6,120 nucleotides of DNA from Pseudomonadota bacterium (GTDB taxonomy: Bacteria; Pseudomonadota; Alphaproteobacteria; Rhizobiales; Xanthobacteraceae), in NCBI GenBank assembly GCA_023431725.1, contig JAEYVN010000177.1, forward strand, positions 1-6,120, given 5' to 3'. This document shows positions 5,537 through 6,120 of the stretch, in pieces. Numbering within the stretch: the first letter of the stretch is position 1; every line of letters begins with the position of its first letter. The notes beneath the pieces were generated by a model. It made no database searches and was not told where the DNA came from. It saw only the letters and a program-made list of their open reading frames with translations. A program made the position numbers and the translations under genes.

Positions 5537-5941
5537 ATGAGCGAGATCATCCGCCAGATTATCCGGACCGCATTCCTGTGTGGATCGCTCGGTCTGCTGT
5601 TTTATCTGGTTCTCTCCTTCGCCGTGGAAAGTCCCCGACTTGCGCCGCTGCTGCCCCCGGTTCTCGCGCTCGTCGCTTCAGGCGTGGTGCTTTTCCTGAG
5701 CGGGCAGACCCTGATCATGGCGTGGAGAACGGGTGAGTTTCCCGAAAAGCTCCATGTGATTAGGAAAGAGCAGGAGCCCACATGGTTCTGGAGCTCCATG
5801 ATCTGGTATGGCGCGGTTGCGCTCTGCCTGCTGGCGCTGCTGCTGTATTCGGTTTCGCAGCTGATGGAAATTTGGAGCTCGATGTCCGACCCCGATCTCG
5901 AAGAACTACGGACGCGGCTTCTGCAGCAGAAGGATCAATGA
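5537..5941 (+). CDS. Small three-helix membrane protein of unknown function
   Basis: I do not recognise this 134-aa protein. Hydrophobic segments at about 12-30, 37-62 and 82-108 suggest three membrane helices. Between the second and third is a charged stretch (WRTGEFPEKLHVIRKEQEP), and the C-terminal tail is acidic then mixed (SDPDLEELRTRLLQQKDQ), with helical, possibly coiled-coil character. The ATG at 5537 lies one base after the stop of the spermidine-synthase-like gene, so the two are surely co-transcribed and probably translationally coupled; the hydrophobic protein begins soon after this Met, which supports the start. Upstream in-frame ATG at 5366 would run inside the previous gene and add 57 basic, non-homologous-looking residues, so I reject it. 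The context suggests an accessory subunit for the two membrane proteins. Confidence 0.8.
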   Translation: MSEIIRQIIRTAFLCGSLGLLFYLVLSFAVESPRLAPLLPPVLALVASGVVLFLSGQTLIMAWRTGEFPEKLHVIRKEQEPTWFWSSMIWYGAVALCLLALLLYSVSQLMEIWSSMSDPDLEELRTRLLQQKDQ

Positions 5942-5960
5942 AGCAGGATGGCTTTAATCC

Positions 5961-6120
5961 TCATCCCGGACAACGGATGTGTTTCAGTGCGTTGGACCAG
6001 TCCGCTTTGCCGTTGCGGGTCGCTGCCAAAACGAAGCTGTCCGTGCCTGTCCGCTTTGCTACCGGGCCGCCGATTCCGTCCTTGCTCCACCACGGAAAAT
6101 TCCCGTTGAAGGTTTTCACT
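5961..6120 (-). CDS. C-terminal fragment of a convergent gene running off the right edge
   Basis: On the minus strand an open frame enters from beyond 6120 and ends with TGA at 5963-5961, giving at least 52 residues: it includes FNGNFPWWSKDGIGG, AKRTGTDSFVLAATRNGK and the end ALKHIRCPG. The composition is protein-like (Gly, Asn, Trp, balanced charges) and third codon positions are mostly G or C. It would be convergent with the 134-aa membrane protein, leaving 19 bases between stops. I do not recognise the family. A competing plus-strand frame over the same bases looks less protein-like, so the call is tentative. Confidence 0.45.
   Translation of the reverse strand, partial: VKTFNGNFPWWSKDGIGGPVAKRTGTDSFVLAATRNGKADWSNALKHIRCPG

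Noticed and set aside
5941..5963. Terminator between the operon end and the convergent frame
   Set aside because: Only a 5-bp stem (AGGAT/ATCCT, 5945-5961) with a 7-base loop is present, with no T-tract, so it is too weak to call.
5938..6120. Plus-strand frame starting in an ATGA overlap with the 134-aa protein gene and open to the edge
   Set aside because: The overlap fits the operon style, but the translation (rich in Pro, Leu, Ser without pattern) looks less protein-like than the minus-strand frame over the same bases. It remains possible if sequence beyond the window supports it.

Overview
This is a GC-rich, densely coding bacterial window with short intergenic gaps and Gram-negative-type proteins. 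Codon use and gene style suggest a proteobacterium, perhaps an alphaproteobacterium such as a sphingomonad. That placement is a guess, because there is no rRNA or marker gene to support it.

Layout: two gene groups diverge from a 253-bp intergenic region (3112-3364). To the left, on the minus strand, are a 742-aa membrane histidine kinase (883-3111) and then a 234-aa NarL/LuxR-type response regulator (109-813), a complete two-component pair. The kinase has one N-terminal membrane helix, a degenerate PDZ-like extracytoplasmic domain, about nine further helices and a HisKA_3/HATPase core. This plan resembles the Bacillus quorum sensor ComP. To the right, on the plus strand, is a tightly coupled three-gene operon: a 205-aa six-helix membrane protein (3365-3982), a 518-aa protein with a homologous six-helix domain fused to a spermidine-synthase-like Rossmann domain (3979-5535, ATGA overlap), and an unrecognised 134-aa three-helix membrane protein (5537-5941, one-base gap). 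At the right edge a reading frame enters on the minus strand and is probably the C-terminus of a convergent gene (5961-6120). The first 108 bases hold no gene, only a 9-bp inverted repeat just past the regulator stop codon.

How the parts may work together: the strongest non-coding signal is a pair of near-identical 20-bp near-palindromes, YACCCCTCRAACRTGGGGKA (16 of 20 bases identical). One lies upstream of the regulator gene, inside the last codons of the kinase gene. The other lies upstream of the plus-strand operon. In both places the element is at exactly the same distance from a candidate -10 box and sits where a class II activator or LuxR-type protein would bind, centred near -43. The half-sites resemble the NarL heptamer. 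The simplest model is that the kinase senses something at or outside the membrane and phosphorylates the regulator, which then activates its own gene and the spermidine-synthase-like membrane operon. Whether that operon makes, moves or modifies the sensed molecule cannot be read from the sequence.
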